The notes beneath the pieces are model-generated. The model worked only from the letters and a program-made list of their open reading frames with translations, was not told the DNA's origin and did no database searches. From Micromonospora sp. NBC_00421 (GTDB taxonomy: Bacteria > Actinomycetota > Actinomycetes > Mycobacteriales > Micromonosporaceae), in the NCBI RefSeq assembly GCF_036017915.1, contig NZ_CP107929.1, forward strand, positions 5,522,001 through 5,586,000: DNA of 64,000 nucleotides, written 5' to 3'. Below, piece after piece: positions 17,145 to 25,844 of the stretch; the stretch's first letter is position 1, and every line of letters starts with the position of its first letter. Position numbers and translations under genes: made by a program.

Positions 17145-17393
17145 ATGGCCGCGCTGCCCCCGCGCACTGCCCGTGATGACTGCCCCTGCCGGGTGGCGGC
17201 TGCTCGACGGGGCGCGGTAGGTGCGCGCGGCGGAGCGCCGCTGCTGATCCAGTCGGCGTGGGACTGCCTGGACCACCACCGCCACAGCCGGTGCGGGAGG
17301 TGCACCGAAGGCGGCTTCTGCCCGATGGTCGAGGCCGCCCGTGCCCGGATCAGGACATGGCGCAGACTACGTCAGGTCTGGGTTCATCGATGA
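17145..17393 (+). CDS. small Cys-rich protein, first gene of a coupled pair
   Basis: 82 aa from ATG 17145. The C-terminal half contains WDCLDHHRHSRCGRCTEGG then FCP, a Cys/His spacing that suggests a small zinc-binding knuckle. The stop overlaps the next start (ATGA, 17390-17393), which supports the reality of both genes. Pairs of small genes like this occur in actinobacterial mobile elements, and this one lies just after a tRNA gene, but no integrase or att repeat is visible here. Function unknown. Confidence 0.55.
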   Translation: MAALPPRTARDDCPCRVAAARRGAVGARGGAPLLIQSAWDCLDHHRHSRCGRCTEGGFCPMVEAARARIRTWRRLRQVWVHR

Positions 17394-17800
17394 ACGCGCC
17401 GCTGCCGAAGGCCGGCGACCTGGTGTACGTCACCCGCGCCGCCAGCGTGCAGTTCAGCAAGCCGATCTTCTGCCGGGTCATCCGGGTGCTCGACTGGATC
17501 ACCTACGACGGGTGGTGCTGGCTCGACGTCTACCAACTGGACGCCAAGGGCGATGCGGTCGTCCGACGATCGATCTTCGTGCAACCGGCGAAACTACAAC
17601 GCCAGCAACAGGCACCCACGCCCCGCGCCCGGCACGACCAGCGCCCATCCCCGGGTGTGCGCCGCCCTCGTCCGTCGGCTGGGGCCCGGCCGCCGCCCGG
17701 ATCGACACCTGACCAGCGGAAGTCGTCTGACCCGTTCAACGGTCAGGGGGCGGGGCTGAGGTGGGCCGCGAGGATGCGCCAGCCGTGCTCGTCGTCGTAG
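17390..17800 (+). CDS. hypothetical protein, second gene of the coupled pair
   Basis: 136 aa. Residues ~5-65 look like a folded beta domain (DLVYVTRAASVQFSKPIFCRVIRVLDW then WCWLDVYQL and RRSIFVQPAKLQ). The last ~65 residues are low-complexity Arg/Pro and overlap the convergent DUF4440 gene by 58 bp, so the natural C-terminus may have been lost and replaced by read-through. Start set by the 4-nt overlap with the preceding gene. I do not recognise a family. Confidence 0.55.
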   Translation: MNAPLPKAGDLVYVTRAASVQFSKPIFCRVIRVLDWITYDGWCWLDVYQLDAKGDAVVRRSIFVQPAKLQRQQQAPTPRARHDQRPSPGVRRPRPSAGARPPPGSTPDQRKSSDPFNGQGAGLRWAARMRQPCSSS

Positions 17801-18123
17801 GTCCAGGTCCGGGTGTAGCGCAGTCGCGCGGCGAACGCCTCGCCCTCGAAGGTGCCGCGCACCCGGCCGCGGAAGAACGTCACCCCGGTCGTCCCGGCGA
17901 CGATCAGTTCCAGCTCCTCCTCCACCAGCTCGTCGAGCACCGAGCTGCCACTGCTGTGGGCGGCCAGGTCGTCGGCCTTGCTGAAGGTACGACCGTCCGG
18001 CCCGACGGCGACCAGGCGGTCGTCGAGCAGGGCGTCGAGCGCGGCCACGTCGCCGGCCCGCTGGGCGGCCTGGAGGCGGCGCTCCGCGTCCAACAGGTCC
18101 GCCTCACGTTCGGTGTCCCGCAT
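17743..18123 (-). CDS. DUF4440/SnoaL-like NTF2-fold protein
   Basis: 126 aa, ATG at 18123 (MRDTEREADLLDAERRLQAAQ). Pattern typical of the NTF2-like DUF4440 group: two N-terminal helices with ALDALLDDRLVAVGPDGRTFSKADDL, then a curved sheet ending in RYTRTWTYDDEHGWRILAAHLS. Members are small ligand-binding or enzyme-like proteins with varied roles. Monocistronic; its 3' end overlaps the convergent small gene. Confidence 0.8.
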   Translation of the reverse strand: MRDTEREADLLDAERRLQAAQRAGDVAALDALLDDRLVAVGPDGRTFSKADDLAAHSSGSSVLDELVEEELELIVAGTTGVTFFRGRVRGTFEGEAFAARLRYTRTWTYDDEHGWRILAAHLSPAP

Positions 18124-18288
18124 GCGCCCTCCCGGTCCTCGGCCCGGCCGGTCGGCCGCGCCCCCTCATTCTGGCGGCCCGACGGTGCGCGGTGCCTCCG
18201 GTTCGATCGTCGCGCCCGGCGGGGTAAGAAGGGCAGGCGGGGTAAGAAGAGCAGAGGAAAACGCGCCACACCGGAAGGAACCTTCCCG

Positions 18289-18822
18289 ATGACCCTGGAA
18301 CGACCGATCGCCCCGGACCCGTACGAGTTGCTGCCGACCGTGTCGTCGTTCGACCTGACCAGTGACGACGTGCACAACGGCGAGCCGATGGACGCCCGGT
18401 ACGCGCACGGCAGCACCGGTGGCGAGAACGTCTCCCCGCACCTGGCCTGGTCGGGCTTCCCCGCCGGGACGAAGAGCTTCGTGGTGACCTGCTTCGACCC
18501 GGACGCCCCGACCGGCAGCGGTTTCTGGCACTGGGTGCTTGTCGACGTGCCCGCCTCGACGACCAGCCTGCCGACCGGCGTGCAGGAGGCCGACCTGGGT
18601 GGGGCGTTCAGCGTCCGCAACGACTACGGCGACACCGGCTACGGTGGCGCGGCACCGCCGCCGGGCGACCGTCCGCACCGGTACGTCTTCGCCGTGCACG
18701 CGGTCGACGTCGAGCGGCTCGACGTCGGGCCGGGTGCCAGCCCCGCGTACGTCGGCTTCAACCTGGCCTTCCACACCCTGGCACGGGCGGTCATCCGGCC
18801 CACGTACCAGATCAAGGAGTGA
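18289..18822 (+). CDS. YbhB/YbcL-family PEBP (Raf-kinase-inhibitor-like) protein
   Basis: 177-aa phosphatidylethanolamine-binding-protein family member, cytoplasmic. It shows the family ligand-site motifs CFDPDAPTGSGFWHWVLVDVP and GYGGAAPPPGDRPHRYVFAVHAVD (the DPDAP and GxxPP..HRY motifs). ATG 18289 has GGAAGGAA upstream. Bacterial members bind anionic ligands; no specific role is established. A strong hairpin follows. Confidence 0.93.
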   Translation: MTLERPIAPDPYELLPTVSSFDLTSDDVHNGEPMDARYAHGSTGGENVSPHLAWSGFPAGTKSFVVTCFDPDAPTGSGFWHWVLVDVPASTTSLPTGVQEADLGGAFSVRNDYGDTGYGGAAPPPGDRPHRYVFAVHAVDVERLDVGPGASPAYVGFNLAFHTLARAVIRPTYQIKE

Positions 18823-18829
18823 ACGGTGT

Positions 18830-18864
18830 CCCGCCGGTCCCGCACATGCTGCGGGACCGGCGGG
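18830..18864. terminator. bidirectional terminator hairpin
   Basis: Perfect 15-bp stem (CCCGCCGGTCCCGCA and complement 18850-18864) with a 5-nt loop between the convergent PEBP and methyltransferase genes. Confidence 0.85.
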
Positions 18865-18872
18865 CGCGACGG

Positions 18873-19583
18873 TCAGGCAGGCACCCGGGCGACGGCGAAG
18901 ACGGACTGGCCGAACGGGGGCCGGACGAGCTGCTCGGCGGCCTTGGTGGCGGGCAGGACGAGGGTGTCGTAGACCTTGACCATCGGGCCCTCCTTCGGCA
19001 TCAGGCGGAAGACCTTGGTGGCCATGAAGTAGCCGATCAGGCCGAGGGCGTTGGCGTAGTGCATCGTCTCGACGTGCAGCCCGGCCGAGGTCATCGCGTC
19101 GCCGAGGGTCTTCTTGGTGTAGCGGCGCACGTGGCCGGTGGCGATGTCGGCGGGGCCCATCGCGAACTGGAACGCCGGCACGATGATGATCACCGCACCG
19201 CCGGGCCGGACCAGGTCGCGCATGCTGCGCAGCGCACCCACGTGGTCCTCGATGTGCTCCAGGACGTTGTACGAGACGGCCGCGCTGTAGTCGCCGCCGC
19301 CCGGGTGCGGCAGCAGCATCTCGCGCACCTCGATGGTCGGCTCGTCGACCAGCCGCTCCTTGAGCAGGATCAGCCGGTCCGGGTCGGCCTCGGTGGCGGT
19401 GAACCGGGGAACGTGCCGCGCCCACTCCAGGGCGTAGTCGCCCAGGCCGCTGCCGATCTCGATGGGGTCGTCACCGAGGTGGGGCACCGCCAGTTCGACG
19501 AACCACCTGCGGTGGTTGACCGCGGTGGCCAGGCCCTCCAGGACCTCCGACTGGACGCGCTGATCCCCAGTGATTTCTGCCAT
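18873..19583 (-). CDS. class I SAM-dependent methyltransferase
   Basis: 236 aa from ATG 19583, chosen because GAGGAA lies 7 nt upstream; an in-frame start at 19640 lacks one. Motif I IEIGSGLGDYALEWA binds AdoMet, the acidic TEADPDR follows strand 2, and YNVLEHIEDHVGAL is the motif IV region of UbiE/Methyltransf_11-type enzymes. Residues ~165-230 form a hydrophobic lid that could bind a lipid or membrane-linked acceptor. It is divergent from a large membrane protein gene and may act in the same cell-envelope pathway. Substrate unknown. Confidence 0.85.
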   Translation of the reverse strand: MAEITGDQRVQSEVLEGLATAVNHRRWFVELAVPHLGDDPIEIGSGLGDYALEWARHVPRFTATEADPDRLILLKERLVDEPTIEVREMLLPHPGGGDYSAAVSYNVLEHIEDHVGALRSMRDLVRPGGAVIIIVPAFQFAMGPADIATGHVRRYTKKTLGDAMTSAGLHVETMHYANALGLIGYFMATKVFRLMPKEGPMVKVYDTLVLPATKAAEQLVRPPFGQSVFAVARVPA

Positions 19584-19793
19584 GCGTCGATTCCTCACGA
19601 TATATGACTGATCCGCGCCTGGACCGACAGAGTGAATCATCCGCAGGAGGGGCGGAGGAAACGGGGCACCGTGGGGGCTGAAATGTGGTCGGGGGAGGGC
19701 ACGCGATCGGCGGTCGGCGAACCCGGCACATAGTACGGCAGTACCCGAAACATGTCACGTGCCCGCCATAGGCCAACTACGCTGTGAATTGTC

Positions 19794-21716
19794 ATGACTA
19801 CTCCCGAATCGGGCCCCGGGGCCGGTCGATCCCCCGGCGACGCCGGGTCGACGTCCGCTCGGCGTGTCGTCCGGCGGAGGTGGCGACGGGCGTTCCCGCC
19901 GCCACCGGCAGGCTCGTCGCCGTCGGCGGACGCTTCGGTGCGGGCAGCGCGGTCGGTGGCGGCCGGGCCGACGGCGGCGGGGTGGCGGTGGGACGCGCTC
20001 GCCGTGGGCAGCTATCTCCTGCTGGCATTCTGGGTGACCGCCCGGTTCTGGCGCGACCCAGGAGCCGGAGTGCGGGACAACCGCTCGGACCAGGCGCAGT
20101 TCGAGTGGATGATGGCGCACGGCGCACGGGTACTCACGGAATGGAGTTATCCATTCGGTTCGGACCGGATGAACGTGCCCGACGGCGTGAATCTGATGGC
20201 GAATACCTCGGTACTATCCATTTCGATACCGATGACCCCGGTCACCCTGCTCTTCGGGCCGCACTGGTCTTTTCTCCTTTTCCTCACCCTGGGAATGGCG
20301 GCCACCGGCACCGCCTGGTATTTCTTCCTGTCCCGGGTGGTCACCCGCTCCCGGGGGCCGGCCTGGCTCGGCGCGGCGTTCTGCGCGTACGCCCCGGCGA
20401 TGGTGTCGCACGCCAACGCCCACCCGAACATCGTCTCCCAGTTCGTCGTCCCGCTCCTCATCTGGCGCACCCTGCGGTTGGTCGAGCCCGGCCGGTGGCT
20501 GCGCAACGGACTCCTGCTCGGCCTGTTGATCGTCTGGCAGGCGTTCCTCAACCTGGAGATCCTGCTGATGACCGCGATCGGGCTGGCCGTGGTGATCGCT
20601 GCCCTCGTCGTCGGCCGACCGCAGCTGCGCACCTCGACCCGGCCGTTCCTCGCCGGGCTCGGCGTGGCCGCGCTCCTCTCCGCCGTGCTGCTCGCCTACC
20701 CGCTGTACGTGCAGCTCTTCGGGCCGGGCTCCTACCACGGGCTGTCCCGGCTGATCCGGGGCTACCGCACCGACCTGGGCGCGTTCGTGGGCTGGTCGCG
20801 GGAGTCGCTGGCCGGCGACGCCCGGTCCGCCGATCCGCTGGCCCGCAACCCCACCGAGGAGAACGCCTTCTTCGGCTGGCCGCTGGCCGTCCTCACGGTC
20901 GCCCTGGTCTGGTGGTTGCGGCGCAGCGCCCTGGTGGTCGGCCTGGCCGTGCTGGGGCTGCTCTTCGCCGTCCTGTCGCTGGGGCGGGAGGTGCAGCTCA
21001 ACGGGCGCAACACCGGCGTTCCCGGCCCCTGGGCGCTGCTGGAGAAGCTGCCCCTGTTGCACTCCGTGGTGCCCACCCGCTGGTCGCTGGCGATCACCCC
21101 GATCGTCGGGGTGCTGCTGGCGCTCGGCACCCAACGGGCCCGGGACCTCGCCCGTCGACACCCGGCGGCCCGCCGGCAGATCCGGTTCGTCACCACGACC
21201 GTCCTGCTGATGGCCCTGCTGCCGCTGTTGCCGACCCCGCTGCCGGCGACCCGTCTGGACCCGGTGCCGGAGTTCGTCACCTCCGGCGGCTGGCGTCCCT
21301 ACGTGGCGGGGGGTCGCAGCGTGGTGACCCTGCCGCTGCCCGACAACACCTACGCCGACCCGCTGCGCTGGTCGGCCCGGACCCGGCTGGAGATGCCGCT
21401 GGCCCGGGGTTATTTCCTCGCCCCGGACACCCGCCCCTGGTCACCCGAGCCCGGGGCCGCCCTGTTCACCGCGCCATACCGGCGGACCAGCAACCTCTTC
21501 GGCGGAATCGCCCGGACCGGAACGATCCCGCCGGTCACCGCGGCGGACCGGCGGGCCGCCGTGACCGACCTGCGTTACTGGCGGGCCGGCGTGGTGGTCC
21601 TCGGCCCGCACCGGTACGCCGACGCGCTGCGCCGGGCGATGACCGCGGTGACCGGCATCACCCCCACCTGGACCGGCGGGGTGTGGCTCTGGGACGTCCG
21701 GCCGCTCACCGGTTGA
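19794..21716 (+). CDS. large polytopic membrane protein, GT-C-like
   Basis: 640 aa. After an Arg/Pro-rich cytoplasmic start, about 11 transmembrane helices alternate with loops; the first extracytoplasmic loop (DNRSDQAQFEWMMAHGARVL...YPFGSDRMNVPDGVNLMANTS) is acidic and long, as in GT-C glycosyltransferases, and the C-terminal ~170 residues are extracytoplasmic (TRLDPVPEFVTSGGWRPYV...). It resembles actinobacterial envelope-polysaccharide membrane proteins. No catalytic motif proves activity. It is divergent from the methyltransferase gene. Confidence 0.65.
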   Translation: MTTPESGPGAGRSPGDAGSTSARRVVRRRWRRAFPPPPAGSSPSADASVRAARSVAAGPTAAGWRWDALAVGSYLLLAFWVTARFWRDPGAGVRDNRSDQAQFEWMMAHGARVLTEWSYPFGSDRMNVPDGVNLMANTSVLSISIPMTPVTLLFGPHWSFLLFLTLGMAATGTAWYFFLSRVVTRSRGPAWLGAAFCAYAPAMVSHANAHPNIVSQFVVPLLIWRTLRLVEPGRWLRNGLLLGLLIVWQAFLNLEILLMTAIGLAVVIAALVVGRPQLRTSTRPFLAGLGVAALLSAVLLAYPLYVQLFGPGSYHGLSRLIRGYRTDLGAFVGWSRESLAGDARSADPLARNPTEENAFFGWPLAVLTVALVWWLRRSALVVGLAVLGLLFAVLSLGREVQLNGRNTGVPGPWALLEKLPLLHSVVPTRWSLAITPIVGVLLALGTQRARDLARRHPAARRQIRFVTTTVLLMALLPLLPTPLPATRLDPVPEFVTSGGWRPYVAGGRSVVTLPLPDNTYADPLRWSARTRLEMPLARGYFLAPDTRPWSPEPGAALFTAPYRRTSNLFGGIARTGTIPPVTAADRRAAVTDLRYWRAGVVVLGPHRYADALRRAMTAVTGITPTWTGGVWLWDVRPLTG

Positions 21717-21741
21717 CCCGGGCCGGCACCCGGGGGGGAGG

Positions 21742-22533
21742 TCAGACCGAGCGAACGCAGCAGCCCTGGCAGACCTTCGGGCTGGGCAGGGTGAAGGCCA
21801 GGCAGCAGGTACGCCGTTGCACGGTCGGCTCGCCGTTGCGGCCGGGCACCAACTCGACCAGGTCCGCCACGCCGAGGGTGTCGAGCAGGGTGTCGACGGT
21901 GCGCACCGACGAACCCGGCAGGGCGTCCGCCGCGCGCAGGATGCCGTGCGCGACGCCGGAGGCCACCGAGCCGAGCAGGGTACGGGCACCCACCCGCACC
22001 TCCGCCTGGATGGCGGCGATCATCGGGACGAGGTGGGCGTCGAGCAGCGAGGCCCGCAGTACGCCGAGCAGCTCCGCCTCGTCGGCGACCACCCGGACGC
22101 CGGGCTGACCGGTGAGGGCCAGCGGGTCACCGGGCAGCACCGCGACCTCGGTCGAGTGGCGCAGGCCGATGGTGAGCAGTTGCCTGTGGTCCTCGAAGTG
22201 GATCAGCACGTCGGCCGGGTCGAGCAGCGGCACCCGGCGGGCCGAGGCCCAACCGAGCACCACCGGCAGCGCCGTCCAGTAGCTGTAGGACTTCCAGGCC
22301 AGCGCGGCGCACGCGTGCGGGGTGCCACCCCAGCGGCGGGCGGCGGCACCCAGGAAGTCGGGCATCCGGGTGCCGTCGACGAGCGTGGTCGCGGGGCTCC
22401 AGCCGGCCTCGTCCGCCACCACCAGGCCGGGCGCGAGGCCGGGCAGCGCATCGGTGCCGAACATGGCGCGCAGGGTCGCGGTCACCGGGGCGAGCCGACC
22501 GGCGAGATCCTGACCCGGCATCACCGCCGTCAT
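21742..22533 (-). CDS. FhuF-like ferric-siderophore reductase, [2Fe-2S]
   Basis: 263 aa from ATG 22533, with GGGAGGG 8 nt upstream; a GTG at 22593 would add 20 residues. The C-terminal RRTCCLAFTLPSPKVCQGCC is the unusual CC-x10-C-x2-C cluster ligand set of FhuF-type reductases, and ALAWKSYSYWTALPVVLGWAS matches the conserved core. Such proteins reduce ferric iron released from siderophores in the cytoplasm. An iron-box palindrome at 22621-22638 predicts repression by an IdeR/DmdR-type regulator when iron is plentiful. Confidence 0.88.
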   Translation of the reverse strand: MTAVMPGQDLAGRLAPVTATLRAMFGTDALPGLAPGLVVADEAGWSPATTLVDGTRMPDFLGAAARRWGGTPHACAALAWKSYSYWTALPVVLGWASARRVPLLDPADVLIHFEDHRQLLTIGLRHSTEVAVLPGDPLALTGQPGVRVVADEAELLGVLRASLLDAHLVPMIAAIQAEVRVGARTLLGSVASGVAHGILRAADALPGSSVRTVDTLLDTLGVADLVELVPGRNGEPTVQRRTCCLAFTLPSPKVCQGCCVRSV

Positions 22534-22620
22534 CCGGACCGCCCTCCCGTCCCCCGCTCGGCCGCCGCGGACGGCGGCGGTCTCCTCGGCCACTCCGGTG
22601 CCGGAGGGGTCGCCCGTGAA

Positions 22621-22638
22621 GCTAAGGCTAGCCTAACC
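22621..22638. promoter_or_regulatory. iron box (DtxR/IdeR/DmdR-type operator)
   Basis: TAAGGCTAGCCTAA (22623-22636), with perfect core AGGCTAGCCT, resembles the TTAGGTTAGGCTAACCTAA consensus of actinobacterial iron regulators. It lies upstream of the FhuF-like reductase, where such a box is expected. Confidence 0.8.
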
Positions 22639-22906
22639 ATGCCCGGGGGTCGGAGGGAAGCCTCTCCCGGAGGCCGATCGGGAGGCCGGGATCACGCGTC
22701 CGTCCCGCCGGTCCGGGCGGGTGCCGAGAGCCCGGTCGGCCAGGTTCGGCCCGACCGGGTGCTGATCGGCCACGTTCGGCTCCTACCCGGCGGAACGCGG
22801 AGAAAACACGAGGCGATGTCAAGGCATATGTCGGCAACGTGCCAGTTCGCTATGGGCCGCCGACAAGAACATGAAGACTTGTCATCCCGGCTGCGTGAGG
22901 AAGCTG

Positions 22907-24409
22907 ATGACGACCTCCCCTCTGGAGCGGGCCGCCGACGCGTTCGCGGCGGATCTCGCCCGGCACCGGGCGGGGCGAGGGCTGACCAAGAAACAGCTCG
23001 CCACCATGATGGGCTTCGACCCGTCGTACGTGAGCCACGTCGAGGGGCGTCGACACCGGCCCACCGAGGACTTCGCCCGCCGTGCCGAGGCCGTCCTCGA
23101 CGCCGGCGGTCTCATCTGGCAACGGTTCCGCGAGTACGACCAGCTCCGTCAGGCCCGCACCGCCCCCGGTCAGCGCGAACCCGCACCCCCCGGGCGGTGG
23201 CTCCCCCCGGGCACCGGGCTCGTCGTCGAACGGGAGACCGCCAGCCTCACCCTGGTCGACGGCACGTACCGGTGCGTGGTCCGTCGCCGGCTGCACAACG
23301 CCGGCACCGAACCGGTCACCCGATACCTCGTCCGGGTCGCCGTCGACAGGTGGCCCGACGACCCGGGGCGCTCCAACCGGCACCACCGGGAACACCCGCT
23401 CACCTTCGCCGAGCTGCGCTTCCGGGCCGTCCACCACGACGGCGGGGCCCGCGAACCGATGCACTGGCGGGTCCGCCACGACCGGGACGCCTACAAGGAG
23501 ATCTGGCTGCTGTTCGAGAACGCCGACGGGCCGTTCCCGCTGCACCCCGGCCAACGCGCCGAGGTCGAGTACGCCTACCGGGTCGGCCGGGTCAAGTGGG
23601 GACCCTGGTTCCAACGGGCCGTCCGCCTGCCCACCCGGCACCTGGCCGTGCGGCTGGACCTCCCGGCATCCCTCGACCCCCGGGTCTGGGGTGTGGAGAC
23701 CTCGCTCTCCGCCGACGAGGGGCCACTGCGCACCCCGGTACGCCGACACGACCGCGGCGACCGGGCGGTCTTCGACTGGTCCACCGAAGACCCGCCGCTC
23801 AACACCCGGTTCCGCCTCCAGTGGCGGTTCCGCCAGGAGCCCACGGAGACGACCTCGCGGGTGCCGACCCGCCCCGCCGAGCAACTGCGCGCCCTCGGCG
23901 TACCGGCCCCCGACGCGACCCCGCCCGGCCGCCCGGCCCGCCCCTTCGACCTGCCCCGGGAGGCCACCGCCGCCCGTGAGGTGGTCGGCCGGCTCACCGA
24001 CCTGCTGACGCAGGCCGACGAACTGCACCCGTTCAGCGCCGGAATGGGCCTCGCCGCACCTCAGCTCGGCCTGGACGTCGCGGTGGCGGTGATCCGTCCC
24101 GCCGACCGGGCCGCCCCGCCGGTCGTCCTGGTCAACCCCCGCGTGGTCGGCGAGAGCCCGGAGACCGTCGAGCAGTACGAAGGCTGCCTCGCCGCCGCCG
24201 ACCACCGTGGGCTGGTCCCCCGCCCGCTGCGCATCGAGGTGGAACACGCCCGCTGGGACGGCGGACGGATGATCACCTCGTTCGCGTACGGGATGGCCCG
24301 GTTGGTCGCCCACGAGATCGACCACCTCGATGGCCGGGCCTGGACCGACCGGATGGCACCCGGCGTGCCGTTGGTCCCCGTCGAGGAATATCGCGACAGC
24401 AACGTCTGA
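22907..24409 (+). CDS. XRE-type HTH protein fused to a peptide-deformylase domain
   Basis: 500 aa. ATG 22907 is chosen for its GAGGAAG; an in-frame ATG at 22871 lacks a site. Residues ~5-70 are a Cro/CI-type HTH (LTKKQLATMMGFDPSYVSHVEGRR), typical of actinobacterial XRE proteins. A ~230-residue beta-rich middle (RLHNAGTEPVTRYLVRVAVDRWPDD) follows. Residues ~360-495 carry all three deformylase motifs: GMGLAAPQLG from 379, EGCL with metal ligand C427, and H469EIDH473. The enzyme domain therefore looks active. The combination suggests a DNA- or partner-regulated deformylase; the specific role is unknown. Stand-alone gene. Confidence 0.85.
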   Translation: MTTSPLERAADAFAADLARHRAGRGLTKKQLATMMGFDPSYVSHVEGRRHRPTEDFARRAEAVLDAGGLIWQRFREYDQLRQARTAPGQREPAPPGRWLPPGTGLVVERETASLTLVDGTYRCVVRRRLHNAGTEPVTRYLVRVAVDRWPDDPGRSNRHHREHPLTFAELRFRAVHHDGGAREPMHWRVRHDRDAYKEIWLLFENADGPFPLHPGQRAEVEYAYRVGRVKWGPWFQRAVRLPTRHLAVRLDLPASLDPRVWGVETSLSADEGPLRTPVRRHDRGDRAVFDWSTEDPPLNTRFRLQWRFRQEPTETTSRVPTRPAEQLRALGVPAPDATPPGRPARPFDLPREATAAREVVGRLTDLLTQADELHPFSAGMGLAAPQLGLDVAVAVIRPADRAAPPVVLVNPRVVGESPETVEQYEGCLAAADHRGLVPRPLRIEVEHARWDGGRMITSFAYGMARLVAHEIDHLDGRAWTDRMAPGVPLVPVEEYRDSNV

Positions 24410-24520
24410 GCCCGACGGGCCGACCCGTCGTCGGCACCCGGGCGGCCCGGTCGACGGCGACCGGCAGGCACGGACGTGACCGGGCAGGCACAGACATGAC
24501 CGGACAGGCGCGGACGGGCG

Positions 24521-24562
24521 ACCGGGTCGCGTGCCCCAGGGGGCGGAGGCACGCGACCCGGT
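24521..24562. terminator. bidirectional terminator hairpin
   Basis: Perfect 15-bp stem (ACCGGGTCGCGTGCC and complement 24548-24562), 12-nt loop, between the convergent deformylase-fusion and flavohemoprotein genes. Confidence 0.85.
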
Positions 24563-24580
24563 CTCGGGGGGAGTAAAGCT

Positions 24581-25699
24581 CTACAGGTTGCCGAAGGTGT
24601 CGTACCGGATGTGCTGCGGCGGCACCTCGTCCTCGGCCAGCGCCCGCAGCGTCGCCCGGACCATCGGGGCGGAGCCGGAGACGTAACAGTCGTGCGTCGT
24701 CCACGGCCCGTAACGGGCGACCACGTCGGGAACGTCCCCCCGCTCACCGTCGAAGTCCGGGTCGTCGCTGCACGACGGGGTCACCGACAGCCAGGGGTGG
24801 GCGGAGACCAGCTCCTCCAGGCCCGCCAGGCCGTACAGCTCGTCGGCGTGCCGGGCACCGTAGAAGACGTGCACCCAGCGTGCCCGGTTCCAGCCGGCCA
24901 GCTCCTCCACCATCGCCTTCACCGGGGCCAGGCCGACCCCACCGGCCACACAGAGGATGTCCCGCTCGGATTCGCGGTCCACCGTCATCGAACCCATCGG
25001 CGCGGCCACCCGGAGCAGGTCACCCGGCTTGGTCCGGCGGACCAGCGCGCCGGAGACCCAACCCGCGCCGACCGGCGTACGGACGTGGAACTCCAGCACG
25101 TTGTCGTCGTTCGGGGCGTTCGCCACCGAGTACGTCCGCCACACCCGGGGCAGGTGCCGGGGCACCTCGACGCTGACGTACTGCCCGGCCTTCCAGACCA
25201 GCGGGTGCTGGAGGGCGCGGACGGTCAACACGGCGGTGTCCGCACCGAGCCGCTCGTGGGTGAGCACCTCCGCATGCCAGTACGGCGGATTCTCGTCCAA
25301 CTCCGCCCCGGCCAGCATCGTCGCCGTGATCGCCGCGTACGCGTCCCGCCACGCCTGGTCGTACTCCAGGTTCCAGCCGCCGCTGGCGGTGCTGCGCAGC
25401 GCGTCCAGCAGCGCCACCCCCATCGTCGCGTAGTGCGCCGCGTCGACGTGGTATTTGCGGTGGTCCCGACCCAGGGAGCGCAGGTACTCGGTGAAGCTTT
25501 CCGGGTCGTCCATCACCTGGGTGGCGGTGACGATGGCGTCCAGAATCCGGTCACCCTGGCCGGTCATCTCCACCGGGAAGAGCTTGCGCAGCTCGGGGTC
25601 GAGCAGGAACAGCCGGGCGTAGAAGCGACCGCTCAACCGGTCCCGGTCCTCCTCGACCAGGGTCCAACTCTCCTTCAGCAGCCGAGCGAAGTTGTCCAC
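24581..25699 (-). CDS. flavohemoprotein (globin + FAD/NAD reductase), NO dioxygenase type
   Basis: 372 aa from GTG 25699, which has a very strong AGGAGGAGG site; an upstream GTG at 25750 is less likely. Residues ~1-130 are a globin with proximal haem histidine in DAAHYATMG. The ferredoxin-reductase-like half shows the FAD motif RTYSVAN and NAD-binding CVAGGVGLAPVKAMVEEL, ending in the conserved RYDTF. Such proteins oxidise nitric oxide to nitrate using O2 and NAD(P)H. The divergent CPBP gene begins 145 bp away. No NsrR-like operator is evident. Confidence 0.88.
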   Translation of the reverse strand: MDNFARLLKESWTLVEEDRDRLSGRFYARLFLLDPELRKLFPVEMTGQGDRILDAIVTATQVMDDPESFTEYLRSLGRDHRKYHVDAAHYATMGVALLDALRSTASGGWNLEYDQAWRDAYAAITATMLAGAELDENPPYWHAEVLTHERLGADTAVLTVRALQHPLVWKAGQYVSVEVPRHLPRVWRTYSVANAPNDDNVLEFHVRTPVGAGWVSGALVRRTKPGDLLRVAAPMGSMTVDRESERDILCVAGGVGLAPVKAMVEELAGWNRARWVHVFYGARHADELYGLAGLEELVSAHPWLSVTPSCSDDPDFDGERGDVPDVVARYGPWTTHDCYVSGSAPMVRATLRALAEDEVPPQHIRYDTFGNL

Positions 25700-25844
25700 G
25701 GGGGGCGGTCCTCCTCCTGACGGCGGATGGGGCCCGGATAGAATGTCCACGGACCGTGGTCACCGGTCGCACAGTCAGTGCGACCGGCCCATACCAGTCC
25801 ATTGGCCGGTGCCACCGGCGCGCCCCGTCGGGCAGAGTGGTGCG

